From contig AP031356.1 in assembly GCA_037833965.1 (NCBI GenBank), positions 6,780,501 through 6,844,500 on the forward strand: DNA of 64,000 nucleotides, written 5' to 3'. Source of the DNA: Marchantia polymorpha subsp. ruderalis. Lineage: Eukaryota; Streptophyta; Marchantiopsida; Marchantiales; Marchantiaceae. The position numbers and the translations under genes are program-made. Under the pieces are notes generated by a model. The model did not search any database and was not told the origin of the DNA. It worked only from the letters and a program-made list of their open reading frames with translations. Below, piece by piece: positions 45,855 through 58,775 of the stretch. How positions within the stretch are numbered: position 1 is the stretch's first letter; each line of letters begins with the position of its first letter.

Positions 45855-47663
45855 CATTCGACACGATGCAGTGTATTCTAGGCAGTATCAGTCCATTGGG
45901 GACCGATACTCGAATTCAGTCAACCATTAATTTTGTCACATAGAGTATACCATGATCGCAGAGACGAGGTGCCACTGCAGTGATGTTTCAGGGTGTTCAT
46001 GTCGTACCTGCTGTCGGCAGATAGTGTTCCACGGCTATAAGCTTTTGTTGGAGTTGGTGACTAATTGCTTTTGTTTGAGATGTAGAAAGTTTGAGGCTGT
46101 GAAAACTCAGTCACGTCTAAGTTCTAGAGCTGCTACTCTACGAACTTCAATGTACACATGCCAACTTCATGAGCAGTAAAACTGTTTTCAAATTACTTGG
46201 TACTCAATCCTGCAGACCGGCGAGCACGTGCGCTGTCACATACCTCCGGACATGCACTACGACTCTCTTTTTATATATCGACACTAAGTCCTTTCCTTAT
46301 CCTTCTCTTCATACTGAACAATCGTCTAGTATGAATACGGCTTCTCTGTATTTGGTATTGATTCTGTCAGGTCATGATGATTGAGGGTATTACATACTGG
46401 AGATTGTTCTGTTTACTGAGACAACTTCGTGTCTCTGTCGAGTCCGACAAGAGTGGAGGGCCTGCAGGCCCTCGAGGGTCAGTGGTCTTTGAATCATTCA
46501 TCCGAAGCTTGTACGCAATTGCGCAATCATTACAGAGAGTATTAACATTTGGTTACTCTACGAGTATTGTAATCAACCATGGCCCGCGGAAAGTATCTGA
46601 AGTAGACCAAGTCGAAAGGGAATCTTGTGAGTAGTCAGATTTCACGTCAGAATTCGATTTATCACTAGCGAGAATCCTGGTGGATATCTTCTTCGGCACT
46701 ATTGTGCTTGTGAACAGAACATTTCACAAGGGAAGATTAAAGCAGACTCCAATGAGAAAAGATCTTGTCTGTCAGGATTTGCGGAAATCGAGCCATACAG
46801 TGTGTCACAATGTAATCAGTGGGATCACATGCGGTCGTGCTGGCGGCAGTGGACTCCCGTGGTTATCGACTTTTGAAGAATTGGAACAGATGGCAAAGAC
46901 AAAGTCGAACAAGACGAAAAATGATAAACAACATGCTCCGCTCCAAACAGAAACGTGAGAGGTGTTCCACATGTTAGAAATGCCAGCGAGCAATTACACC
47001 TTCAGATTGTAGAAGCCGCTCCGCGTGGAGCACAACACCTTTATTTTCTCGACTTTCTGTTCAGAAGGATAAAGTACTGAACATCCTAAAACATAAGCTT
47101 CTCGAGACAGAAGGAATAATGGCTTCGAGAAGGAAGACTGGGCCTCAGTTGAAAGAGTGATGTAAATCAAACCGAAGATTTCAAAGAACTGTCTCCGGCT
47201 GACGAGCCAACCTATCAATCTATTCTACATCCTAAGCTCTATGTCTTACAGAAGCTGGACGTTGTCGTCCACAAGAATCAATGTAGTTGTTATGTAGCCA
47301 GCCCTGCTACTGGTCTAATCAAATGCTAGACTTACAACAGAATTAAATTGAGTAACTTTGAAGAACACCAGCCAGAACGGAAATGAGAACTTTCCTGGAC
47401 AGAGCGTCTCCATAGGGGCCCCTAGACGAAATCACGAAGGGAATGAATGTATATGTTTAAAGAAGCTAGATTTACAGTGTCGGCCAAACAGGCCGGTCCC
47501 CATTGGTGCACAAGTCCTCGAGATATTTACAACGAATGGGCTACTCCACAGAAGAAATCCGACAACAGCTGCTGCTTACAGGAGCTCAATGCGTGAGCAC
47601 CAACCTTGCCGTCAGGTGGAGTGGCGTCGTAATTTGAGATGACGATTCAATTAGTCCCTAGAA
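45855..47663. other. SUFD 3' flank and intergenic DNA
   Basis: Open frames at 46374-46634 and 46680-46958 (plus) and 46994-47218 (minus) show no recognised domain. The right end is the 3' flank of the minus-strand rhomboid gene, so the two genes converge here. Confidence 0.4.
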
Positions 47664-48668
47664 TCAATCGCACTTCCACCGGGAGGTAGGAACACAGCTC
47701 AAATAATGGCACCAGCTGCATTCCTTGTTCGCATTCACATCCTTGAAGAGGGCAACCACGGCAGCGGTGTAGCCGGCCAGGAGCAGGACCAATGACACCA
47801 CCCACAAGATGTACTGAATTGGGCTGTGCTTCGACACGGGCAAGTCTGCTGCTCTGACGTCGCGCAGATTCACCCATCCGTATTGTGGTTTGACCAGAAA
47901 CACGAATCCCAAGAGAAGACCACCCAGAAATCCTCCGATATGAGCGAAGTTGTCCACATGAGGCATCAATCCGAATGCCAAATTCACTGCGACGATGATA
48001 ATTAGGGACCATAGAGCCATGCACTTGTGGGCATAGATAGTCCAGTTTGTGATGAGATCCGATATCGAAGCTCCAAGAAGACCAAACAATGCTCCTGATG
48101 CACCCACGGAGATCTGATTTTCGATGAATAGAGCGGACAATAAGCTGCCTCCGAAGCCCGACACCACGTACACAATGCCGATTCTGATGGATCCAAACTC
48201 TCGTTCCAATCTAAGTCCTATGAGAAGAAGGCCAATCATGTTGGCAAGAAGGTGGAACACTCCTGCGTGAAGCCACATGCACGAGACCAAGCGCCATCCC
48301 TCGTCCTTGTTGATGACCAGATCCCTATCCAGCCCTCCCATTCTGCGCAAGGTCAGGGCAGAGGGCCCGAGCAGTGGGTTCTCGCTCCACGGCTGGAAGG
48401 AAAATCTGCCCAGCCAGCGCGCAATACATGTCGTGTCGGTTTTCTTCGGGCAGTCGTTGTAGTACATGGTGAGAATGAACACGACGATGTTGGCCACGAC
48501 GAAGAGTGGTATGAGAAAAGCGAAGTGCCTGCGTTCCTCCATGGGCATGGCAATCATGCCCGGATGATTCGACGAAGTGGGGTACACATAGTTCTTGCTG
48601 CTATTGGATCTCTTCCTCAGAGATCCATCTTGTTCCACATCTATTTCATGCCTCCCTGAAGCCCCCAT
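47664..48668 (-). CDS. RBL: Rhomboid-like intramembrane serine protease (RBL type)
   Basis: A single-exon gene of 334 aa with a basic, Ser-rich cytosolic N-terminus and seven hydrophobic segments. The rhomboid landmarks are present: GWRLVSCMWLHAGVFHLLANM (the WR and LHAG loop, with Asn143 for the oxyanion hole), GASGALFG with catalytic Ser191, and HVDNFAHIGGFLGG with catalytic His243. The TM1 to loop-1 layout, with a long Cys-containing luminal loop (NDCPKKTDTTC), fits plant secretory-pathway rhomboids of the RBL1/RBL2 kind, which cleave transmembrane substrates in the Golgi. The start is the first Met of the frame, in good context and 225 bp from a TATA box. Cys residues in the tail (CSWC) are notable. 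Substrates are unknown. Confidence 0.93.
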   Translation of the reverse strand: MGASGRHEIDVEQDGSLRKRSNSSKNYVYPTSSNHPGMIAMPMEERRHFAFLIPLFVVANIVVFILTMYYNDCPKKTDTTCIARWLGRFSFQPWSENPLLGPSALTLRRMGGLDRDLVINKDEGWRLVSCMWLHAGVFHLLANMIGLLLIGLRLEREFGSIRIGIVYVVSGFGGSLLSALFIENQISVGASGALFGLLGASISDLITNWTIYAHKCMALWSLIIIVAVNLAFGLMPHVDNFAHIGGFLGGLLLGFVFLVKPQYGWVNLRDVRAADLPVSKHSPIQYILWVVSLVLLLAGYTAAVVALFKDVNANKECSWCHYLSCVPTSRWKCD

Positions 48669-48890
48669 TGCTCCTCCGCCTCGAAGCGCAAGTAAATCAA
48701 AACAACCTCTAGAAACTGATCACACACTTCCTAACACACACACAATAGCGGCTGATGTCCGTATCAATCGATCGATCACACTTTCTATCAAACACCTCGT
48801 CGCACACTAAAAAGCTGCACTCTGCACAGAATATGTTCAAGCCGGGCTACACGAGGCAGGCAAGATCCGGCCCACGTCTCAAGCAGGCCC

Positions 48891-48897
48891 TTATATA
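48891..48897 (-). promoter_or_regulatory. Candidate TATA box of the rhomboid gene
   Basis: TATATAA on the minus strand, about 223 bp upstream of the ATG. A (TC)n/(GA)n tract lies just upstream of it (48919-48950). Confidence 0.5.
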
Positions 48898-48899
48898 TC

Positions 48900-50460
48900 G
48901 TCCGAGTCTGTCAACCTCTCTCTCTCTCTCTTTCTCTTTCTCTTTCTCGCTCGTCCGCTTGAATCTTGACGCAGGCTATCTATGTGTCCCCAAAGTCCTC
49001 TGCTCGCCGCTCTGCCTGCCTGCCTGTGGAGAATCGATTAAACACACTCCCTTTACAGCTCGCTTCAACCTACGACCTAGTTCGCATCGTACCGCACACC
49101 AACACGCACACACACGCACAACTGGAGTCACTGCTCAGCTGGGAGCAACTCGAGAAAAGAAAAATGGGATAAAGAATCGCCCGCAAGAAGACGACGGACG
49201 CGAAATGCTTCAGAATCCGCAGGCTCTGAAGGATGAAATGGGGAAGGATGAAATGGTCAGATTCGAGGTGCCTGCCCTGGGTATGATATGGGAATACAGC
49301 GAGGAGGAGGAGGAGGAGGAGAGCAGGGATGGCGCGAGGGAAGACAGGCCAAGAAAAAGGGGATCGCGGATCACACACTGACCCACACGGTTTCACGGAA
49401 GCGACCTCCAGCGGGACCTGCGGTGCACATCGGCCGCAATTGCATCGGCGCACAATTGGGCTCCGAGGGCCCCGGTGGCCTACAGCAGCACGGAATCTTG
49501 CAGGAGGGGGATATCACTTCCTCCTCATCATCATCGCCGTCCTCCGTCCGGATCGTGCGTGCCTCCGGATCGTCGTCTCCGCCTCGGCCTCGACGACCAA
49601 TCTGGTGTCAATTCGGAAGATAAATGCTAAACGGACGAGGGGCCCCCCTCCCTTTGGCATGGCGACAAAGCGAGGGGAGGGGATGGGACGGGAGTTGCTG
49701 GCGACGAACGAGTCGTCCAAGTGTTGTGTGATCGAAGAAACGCGAACGGCAGGGAGACAGCAGGGAAAGGTTTGAACGTCGTTGTGTTACGCTAACGAGC
49801 GAACGGGGCCGTGAGGGTGCATTCGAAATTGCGCAGCAGCAGCTGCAACAGACAGCTCGCACGCTCCCCCGCGCGCCCCCGCGGCCCCGTTGCTGCTGTT
49901 GCTGTTGCAGCGTGGGCGCGGGGGGCGGGGGGCGGGGGCATCGTCGGTCACCGGTGAGCAGTCCCAAGAAACGCGCACACGCCCGCCTGTCGTCTCGCGG
50001 GCAAGAAGAAGAAGAAGAAGAACACGAGTCACGACGCCTGCCGCGTCGTCTCCGTCCGTCTGTACTGTACTGCGGCACTGTACGTCGTTCTGCCGCATCG
50101 TGTCTCCTGACTTCCCGACTGCGTTCGCATTCCGTCACCGTGTTTCTTTGTCGATGCCTGCCTGCCTGCCTGCAGAGTTGGCGGCCTCTTTGCTCTGTCC
50201 CGCAGTCGGTCCGGTCCCGCAATCGCGTCCCCACGCCGACTCCTCACATGCTCCCTCACTCCAGAGTCCTTCGGTCCTTCGGCCCTTCTGCGTGCGACTT
50301 CCGCCCGGGGACCGACCTCATTACCACTGTGACGTACGGGAGAGGCTCCCCTGCTGTCGGTTGCCACATTTGGCCCGCCATTTGGTGACCGGTCGACAGA
50401 TGTGTCCCACCTCGATGAGCCGTGCCGCCCTCATGAAGTTGCCTCGACGCTAAATCTGGT
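48900..50460. other. GC-rich upstream region of the rhomboid gene
   Basis: A strongly GC-rich block with simple repeats: (GAG)n near 49298-49320, (GCT)n near 49890 and a dense G-run cluster at 49914-49938. Open frames up to about 208 codons exist on both strands but are low-complexity and overlap each other. No domain is seen. Confidence 0.45.
49914..49938 (+). other. G-quadruplex-forming sequence
   Basis: Four G-runs (3, 6, 6 and 5 G) are separated by 1-3 bases, satisfying the classic G4 pattern. The cluster lies about 1.2 kb upstream of the rhomboid start, in a GC-rich region. Confidence 0.7.
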
Positions 50461-52559
50461 TCCGGTTCTCCCGGTACTAAGCTAAAGCATTGCTTTGTCA
50501 ATTTCAGACAAAGATTGAAACATCAAAGATAATTCAAACTTATGCTCCAACGATAACAAACGTTCTAATTGCTCAAGAACTCCTATATTAAAATTCAAAG
50601 TCCAGCTTTACAGCATTCCCCATTGGTAAAATCTACACTTGTGAACTTCGTGTCAGCGATTAATTCTTAGTATAATACACAACATCCCTCCAGTACGTAC
50701 TTGCAGTCAGTTTCGTATTGGCACCCCCGCCATAGCAACCACCGTTGCAATCATTTGGCATCGACCGGTTTGTTGCATGAATCGAGTTGAGGTGACCGGC
50801 TGCTGCGGATCGACCGGTCGGCCGTACAATCGTACTCCGCATCCGCGGGTGACGGAAATCCGCCCGCTGACGGTAGCGTGGAATAAAACAAAAGTAACAC
50901 GTCGCCTTGCCTTCGAAGTAACAGTTGACCAGGGACGCGCTCTGCAATGAAAGCTAGAACAGTTGAACAGGCCAGCGCTTGGTACAAGAACAAAGGTGGA
51001 ATGAAGGCCTTGTATGGTAGAGATGTGTGTGGGTTACAGTGGTAACCTTTACTGGGGTTAGGCCCACCTTACCCGAGTGTGAAGTTTTCTTCTTTTTTTA
51101 TGAGTGTTTCCCATGCTGATGACGTCACGTGATTTCATGCACTGGACCCTCTTCCTTCGCCAATGTATCGGAAGATAAGAAGTCTTCTTTGCTCCACGTG
51201 CACGCGAGCATCTACATTTTGTCATCTTGACAAAATGTAGATTCGATGCTACAATAGTTTGTAGATACCAAAGACTATTCTCACCATTGGAGGTCAAGCC
51301 TGCCTTTGTGCTTCATAATATGTACTACTTCTGAATATATCCACTTATAGCTAGACTTAGCGAGCCTATGGTTCTCTTTTTCCCTCTACTCTTAGAGTTA
51401 TAAATCCTCCCCCATTCTTACTGTCGTTCATTGCTTCTGTTGGAGGCAACCGAGTTCTATGAATTTAATAAAAAGTTGTCATCCCGAGAGAAATGGGACA
51501 GGGGGAGCGACAACACAGGTTCATTTGATTTACCCAAATGTGGAAGGGCAAAGGATGCAAACTGGATAAGAAAAGTATTGAATGGTCAAAAAGGGAGAAA
51601 TTGGACGGAGCACCGTGTAAGCACGACAAATGCGTTGAGTTCAATCATGCACCAAGTTGTGTGATACTTCTCGTCAATCAAGCTGCTATAATTTGATAGG
51701 CCAAAAGCTCAAAAGCCACTTTAGCTTGAGCATGAAACTTCGTGCTCAACTATTGCAATTTTTTAGCATGCCTGCATGCATTTTGTCAAACAAGCGCAGT
51801 ATCGCGCATAAAGAAGATGAAAGTTGGAGAGCCCAGAAAATACTCTTGAGTGTTGTTTTTTTCTACTCGAATTTAGTGCCAAAGGTAATTTAACCATAAA
51901 TAACATGGAGGCTAAAAATAGTTCCCAAGGAAATCTACGTGAACTCCTTCCAGGAAACTCACTTCCCATACCTGTCAGAGTTTTATTGTTCACATCTGTG
52001 AGTCCAGAAAAGCCTCCAGTTGTTTAGCCAGTAAAATATAATCTCGTCTTCCTTGCCCCAAATCTGGATAGAAATGAAGTTCTGGAAATGGACTGACTGA
52101 GGAATAAAAAGTTAGATAATGTCAACTTGCCATAAAAATTTGGTATATTATTCATTGAAGCCATGAAAGGCTGTTCCCTTGACTGTCATCGAGGGTTGCG
52201 AGTGTGTTTTGAACCCCCTAATTTTAAAGTTAGAAATGAAGGAACATATGCAGCCTGTCTTGGAATGATGATGGAGCTGCTCAAGAGTGTGGACTCCAGA
52301 GACATGGAGGAATTGTTCATGATGTCTCAATCCATTCATGCATGCAAGCCTCCAATTATGTCAATATTTGTTGCAGTATTTAAGCACATGCATGTATATT
52401 GTGGCCTTTCTTGCCTTAGTATGTTCAGGGGCCATCTTTCCATGTTGCATGAGCTGGTCGGAGACGTTAGAATCATGAGACTCTTTATGTTGTTCTATCG
52501 ACCCATTGAGCTTCGACGCTGGCTGCTGTCATTATCTTGAAAGAGTCTTGCATTCCAAA
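50461..52559. other. Intergenic, unassigned open frames
   Basis: Frames at 50660-50947 and 50751-50993 (minus), 51431-51664, 51657-51893 and 52163-52540 (plus, 125 codons) match nothing I recognise. Some may be remnants of repeats. Confidence 0.35.
51210..51242. repeat. Perfect 15-bp hairpin with 3-nt loop
   Basis: The arm 51210-51224 (ATCTACATTTTGTCA) pairs perfectly with 51228-51242 around the loop tct. Outer bases agc/gct (from about 51207 and 51248) extend pairing after a small bulge. Confidence 0.75.
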
Positions 52560-55017
52560 CGGATTTCTTGGCATATCTAATCTTTTACATCAATCTACAA
52601 CTCCATATTGGTACTACTCTAAGTATGACGCTTCATGACATGTATTATCCAGGCCTGTCATATGAACAACTATAACCTGTCTATCTTCTCATTCCATGGA
52701 ATATTAATTTTGTAAATTCAAACATATTTATTTGATACATGTTTGTAAATCAAAAAGTAGAATGATGGAATTGTAAGCTTCATTATACTAATAGTTTATG
52801 TGTATGACATATTTATTTTGACAAAGAATTACATATTTACATATCATTCACAATGAAAAGATTGATAAATCCAATAGTAAACTAGTAATGGAAGTTTACA
52901 TGAATATCAATTGAAGAAAAATCATGATTAAATTGATCAAGCACATTAAAAATGTGCTTGATAAGTCAATATCCAATTGAATTACAAACCATTTGGAAAA
53001 GAATTGGTTGAAAAATATTTCCGTAATTGTAGTGAGTTATACTAATAAGTTTGCTAGTATACACAAGAAGTCTTCGTAGTTCTCACTGGCAAATAATTAA
53101 TAATTAAAAAAAAAAATTATTGCCAAATCTGTAAAATAACTCTAATTGGATTAATTTTTAAAGATTTCAAGTTAATTAATTATCTAACCTAATTTTACTC
53201 AAATTATGCTATATTTTGTATTCCAAATGACTTAAATACAATTGGTCAACATAATTTGATGCAACGAAAAGTTAGAATTCTTTTCAAAAAATTTCCCAGA
53301 ATATTATTAAAAAACTTTATTACATTTTTTTATTTTTAAAATGATAATAAATTTTATATCTCATTCATGCTTAATTTTTTCAATCAAAGGTAAACGAAAT
53401 TATAATTATAGGTCAAAATTTAAAATATATCAAAATTTAAAATATATCAAAATTTAAAATATATCTAAATTTTTTGATAAAATGATGATTTGTTAAACTG
53501 TTTTTTTGAGAGTTTTTTTCATCAATAACGTAATTTTATTAGACCCTGTTAAATTTTTTAGAATAAAATATTTAGATCTGATTTTAAATTGTAAAAATCT
53601 GTAAGTATTGTAAAGAAATCAACCTAAATGTTTCTGTTTTTGAGACAAAATCTATCCAAGAAAAAATATAAAACCATTCCAAGAATTCTACGAAATCAAC
53701 CAACTGTCGAAGAAGCAAACTTAAGAGATACTGATTAATTCTACTTTGAGGAAAGAAACATAATATAAACCTATGACCTTAAAAAATCTCTCCAATCATG
53801 ATAATAAGAATATATTCTTAACCCTAAACTTTGGAGATATAAATTTTATTGCTAGATTCATATAAATCATATAACTAATTTTTGTTATAAATACGTTTTA
53901 AATATCTAAAACTGATATTGAAGATTTGACAAAAATGAATTCAAGTAAATCAAATATTTAAATTTGAGAAATATAAACCTTCCTTATAATATTTAAGAGT
54001 GTTAATGTTGCATGTTATGATTTATTATGTATTATAGATCATGACTAACTAATATGCTATTTTATTTACATGATTTTTTATAATAATAATATTCATCCTC
54101 ATCACTTGAGTATAGCCTTGAACAAGTAAAAAGTAACTAAACATATTTTATTATTTTTTTTAAAACATTAAATATTATAGGAAAATTGAAAATTAAGGAT
54201 ATGAATATAAACTATACATTTTTTAAATAGTATTTCTATCATTATCATATAATTTTCTACAAAAAAAATTTAATTTGTAAGTTTTACAAAGGAGGCAGAC
54301 AAGATTTTACGAATGCTTCTCCTTTGTAATGAAGTACGTGCAGATTCTATGATTTGAAAAAATCCGATTTTATAAATTTTCCAATTTTTAGCAGCACTTC
54401 GGCCTAGACGTCTCCACGCTAATGCTGCTCTTTAGTCTGTCTAGCAAAGCCTCTTCTTCTTCTCACACCAGTTTTGGAACCAAAAGATGCTTCTTCTCGA
54501 CGTGCTAAACATCTACATCCGAGTTATCAGAAGTGTGTTCTTAGAAAACTTCCTTGTTGGAGATCATTTTAGCCAGCTCTGATTCCATTATGTTGGACCA
54601 TATGTTCAGTATCAAACTAATCTTTGTTCTTCGTAACAATGAAAGAAACTACTTCATCTGTAGCTCTAATACCAATTGGAACAAGAATTCATAAACATAA
54701 ATTGTCGAAAGACAAACACATGCAGAGTGTTGACAAAAAAAGAATGTGACACTCTTGGGCTCCGTCCACATGAACATTGAGATTTCATCTTTAAAAGCTA
54801 CAAAGTGTTTGAACATCAAGCATTGCAATATATCATGTGTGACGCTCTACAACTCTTGTGGTTGAAAATATACAAAGAGAAAATAAAAGTTGGATTTTTG
54901 AGTTCGTCAAAATACGGATGGACGCATGACTCCAAAACGGTGTAACATAAATTTGTCAAATACTCTTGATACTCTGGTGATAATCTTCTATGAAACAACT
55001 TATACCAAGGTTAGATT
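52560..55017. other. Strongly AT-rich non-coding block
   Basis: No open frame of note. It contains a 12-bp hairpin (52936-52947 with 52951-52962), three 17-bp repeats of a caaaatttaaaatatat word (53414-53464) and many A/T runs. The composition differs sharply from the genic parts and resembles intergenic heterochromatin. Confidence 0.6.
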
Positions 55018-58000
55018 TCTTTATTTTTTTTTGAGACAAATGGTCAGATTTCCATTGCAAGAGTAAAAATACATCACCGCCGCAAAACCACGGAAGTAGT
55101 ACCCTCGCCGGCGATACCTATTGTTTGAATTTTCCTACCTGATAACAATACCTACCATAAAACCAATAACACAAACACCCCACATACGGGGCCGGTGTAG
55201 TTTCATCAAACATAGTTCCCTTAGAGAGAACAGAGAGAGTCGCTCGGAGCCCAGTAAGTGAAGAAGATCAATTCAGCGTTTTGCCCAGCTTGAGCTTGCT
55301 AACTGCCGAGCAAGATGAAACGCTCCTAGGCCATGCGGGCAAGATCCAAGGTTGCATCCCAGATGGCGCCTTCCAGCTGTTGTGTCGGCCAGTTGATATT
55401 GATGAAGACACTTGCATTCGTTCTGAGCCATAAGGTCCATAGTACCGAGCCACGTAGTAGGGACCATGTTCGTTAGAGCTCAAGCAGATGAGCTGGCAGA
55501 TCCATGCCAAGGAGACACTGTTCCATCGTAGGCTGCTTCCACGACATGGAGGTGCGAGAACTCCCTGCGAGCAGATGAAGGATTGTACTTGCGAAGTCCC
55601 ATGCAGATTGAGCTGCTTCACATTCAAAGAACGCATGGTGTATGGTCTCTAGCACATCCTAGAAGCAGCACCGGCAGCGATCAGTTTTACCCTTAGTGCC
55701 AACGCTACGCCAGTGGTTCATCGTGATGGCCTTATGGTATATACTCCACAAGAAGGCTGCCTCCTTGCGAGGGGGGCTAGGGTCGCATACTGCCATCCAA
55801 TTTGGATTATACGAGGCCGAGACCAGGTCCCTCCATTTAACGCAAATAGAGAGGGATAGACTTGACCTAGAACGAAACCAATGATGAACTTGTTGTGCCG
55901 TGTAGGCATACAACAACTTCTCCAACGACCATTTCCAACGTCTCAGGTCAAAGGTAGGATGCGCGATTGGTGCCAAGAATTTGTAGATACTTGGTGAGGA
56001 CTTACAGGATGTTGACTGCGGAGTCTGCACAATGCCGACGCGCTGAACAATGCCAGAGAAGAGGGTGTGAGCTCTCCTCACCAGGGCGTGACTGATAAGA
56101 GACTGAGACTATGGTCCAACCATGAAGGTGGCATGGGAGCCAAGAGATGCTATCGCGCATCCGAAGGAGGCCAGCCAAGTAGGAGGTGGGTGGGCAGCGT
56201 ACCGGTAAATTCCACACTTGTGCCGATTGAGGCTGATTTGAGTCGCTTTTTCAAAGATGGTGAGGAGGCTCGATGCAGCTAACAGGTTCCGCTTTGTGCC
56301 AAAGAGCAAGAAAGTGGCATCAGCCGCAAATTGAATGAGAACCTACTGCGTGATGTCTTCCGGGAGGCGTATGCCATGAATAATACCTTCCGTCATTGCA
56401 TGGCGAGTCGCTGTTGAAAAGGCTTCGGCCACAAGCAAAAAAAGATACGGCGCCAGGGGACAACCCTAACGCACTCCTCTCAGAATAGGAAACGGAGTTG
56501 TATGGATGCCTTTAAGGGACACTACCGCAGATGCATTCGCCAACAACATGCGCACCATGGAAACATAAAGAGCGGCCAAGCTCATTTGCTCCATGACTCG
56601 AAACAAAAAACTCCACCGCACAGAGTCATAAGCTTTACAAAAATCAAGCTTGAGCATAATGAGCGGTTGTCCAGTAGCCTTTGCCCAAGAAATGGTTTTG
56701 TGTTGAACCATTATGACATCAAGAATGTTGCGGCCAAGGAGAAATGCAGACTAGCCCGCATGAATGATGTCCAGGAGAAGAAGTTGAAGCGGAATCTGCA
56801 GCACCTTAGAGAGGATTTTATAGGAGGTGTTCAATAAAGTAATTGGCCGCCAGTTTGGTAGCTGTTCCAAGTCTCCATCCTTCAGAATCAACGCTACCAG
56901 GCCATGCGTCATGCCGAAGGAATATGCACCATCTGTGATAGCTTGGTGGATCATCTGGGCAAATTCGTTGTCGATTAACCCCCATAAGTGTTTGTAAAAT
57001 TTGATGAGGATGCTGTCAGGTACCAGACTCTTGCCCGGCGCCATGTGTTGCAGTGTCGAGAATAATTCTCCAGCGTCAGGCGGAGCGTTCAGAATCTTGC
57101 GAATGCTCGGAGAGGACTGATCCGTGAAGGATGCAGGGATCATTCCAATCAGATTGTCTTTGGCTAGTTGCGTCTTCAAGCTGGTACATTTGGCAGCGTA
57201 GAGCTTGCGGTAATAGTTGGTCACTATATAGTCGAGGCCTTGACGATCTGTAACGCGAGTGCCAGTCGGATTGTGAAGAGCAAAAATCGTGTTCGTGGTG
57301 CTGAGTGCTCGAACCGCCCTGAAAATTTTCTTAAAGACCGTGTCTCCCCGAAGCTTCCATGCAATCCTGGATTGAACCTGACGTCCTGCGATTTTCCGGT
57401 ATTGATATTCCTGCAGGTGTTGTCGACTATGGCCCCGGACTCGGAGTAAGGAATCATCATGCAGTGCATTTTGGGCCGAACGAGTGAGGGATTTCACTTC
57501 AGCAATAAGGGCGTCTTTGTCTGCCGGAAGGCTTGAGCCTTTGTTTTACAAAAGCCACGGTAGTACCTTGTCTTGCGCCGTAGTTTGGAGAAGAAAGCAG
57601 TGTTTGGCAGAGCGTTCTTCCATAGCCATGCGATTTCCTCTGTTGCGTTGTCGAATCATTGACTATTCATTTTCCAGTGAATAGCACGGCGCAGTTGTAT
57701 TGCAAACTGGACAGTAGCGAAGACCGAATGGTGATCAGATCGAATCATATTGCCGCGGATGGAGTATTTGAGGAGGACTTGGTCAGCAGCGCCGTGGGAG
57801 TCTTCAAACAGGTACAACCTGTCAAGTCGTGCGAGTGAGCGGGCCGCTTGAGGCCGTTGATTATCCTATGAAAATGGGAGACTATGAGCTCACAAGGGGA
57901 CTCATCAACTTTCAAGGCGGCCTTCATGCCGTTGAAGATGATCCACTCATGCATAGGGACAAGGGCTGCGCTTTGACGTGTTTTATCGGCATGTCTCTCC

Positions 58001-58775
58001 ACCATATTAAAATCTCCCAGAATTATCCAACGACATGTCTAAGGCAGGTCTCAGGCTAATGCTTCCCACAACAAGCAGCGTGAAAGTGAGTCATTCGGTG
58101 CGTAGATGTTGGCAAAGCCCACATCAGCCTTGGGCAAGCCTTGGAGAATGAGCCACTAGACTCGATTAGCAAGGAAAGAACTTGTAGCATCGACTTTGTG
58201 ACTCCAACACGGGTGGAGTATGGTGAGGATGTCGCCGCAGCCATCGCCCGGATCATCCTGACTGTGGCTGTATCCAGGTGAGGCCTCCAGGCCAAAGCTT
58301 GGTGCATGGCGCCATACGCAATTGGAGACGTGAGAAAGGGAGGAGCCCCTGAGTTTATGCTCATGGATGGTAATAACGTCCGGGTTAGGGAAGCAATCTC
58401 GGATATAAGATTGCAAGTTACTCACGGCAGAATCCTCGTTGAGACCACGAGCGTTGAAGGAGAGAAAATGCACTTTCATTTATCACCAAAGGGGATACTG
58501 GCGTCCCCCCGCTCTCTGGGATAGGCTTCCGAAAGCTCCTCACTTCATAGATGGAGGATCGGGATGAGGCCGGTGTAACGACCTGGCGCGCCGTTGCTCG
58601 AAGATTGCGCACTGACATCGGAGCTGAAGCGGCCGATACAGGTTCAGGCCGAGGCATGTCCAAGGCCTCTTGGAAGGACAGTATGTGACTCGCGAAGCTT
58701 TGACTATGAGCCTTGGAACGAGCCGCACTTGCACTCATAGTCCCACCAGAACTAGAAGTCAATGTTGGGACGGCC
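55018..58775 (-). mobile_element. Broken LINE (L1-type non-LTR retrotransposon)
   Basis: Read on the minus strand. An apurinic-type endonuclease start (FLSFNARGLN... ITIHEHKLRG) lies near 58479-58350. Reverse transcriptase pieces follow: NWRPITLLNTSYKILSKVL (about 56840), LKLDFCKAYDSVRWSFLF (about 56640), RGVRQGCPLAPY across 56460, and a palm-region remnant near 56280. A zf-RVT-like C-terminal segment (CRCCF...HHAFFECEAAQSAW) lies at about 55690-55580. The 3' end carries an A-rich tail, seen as a T run at 55025-55032. Many stops and frameshifts make it non-functional. Its 5' part is cut at 58775 by the gypsy LTR, so the remainder should lie beyond that element. Confidence 0.88.

Noticed and set aside
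46579-46605. ATGGCCCGCGGAAAG, resembling a MADS-box start
   Set aside because: The frame meets a stop after eight codons and no MADS domain follows in any frame.
49608-50453. Frames of 187-208 codons upstream of the rhomboid gene
   Set aside because: They are low-complexity, GC-driven and overlap on both strands, with no domain or splice structure.
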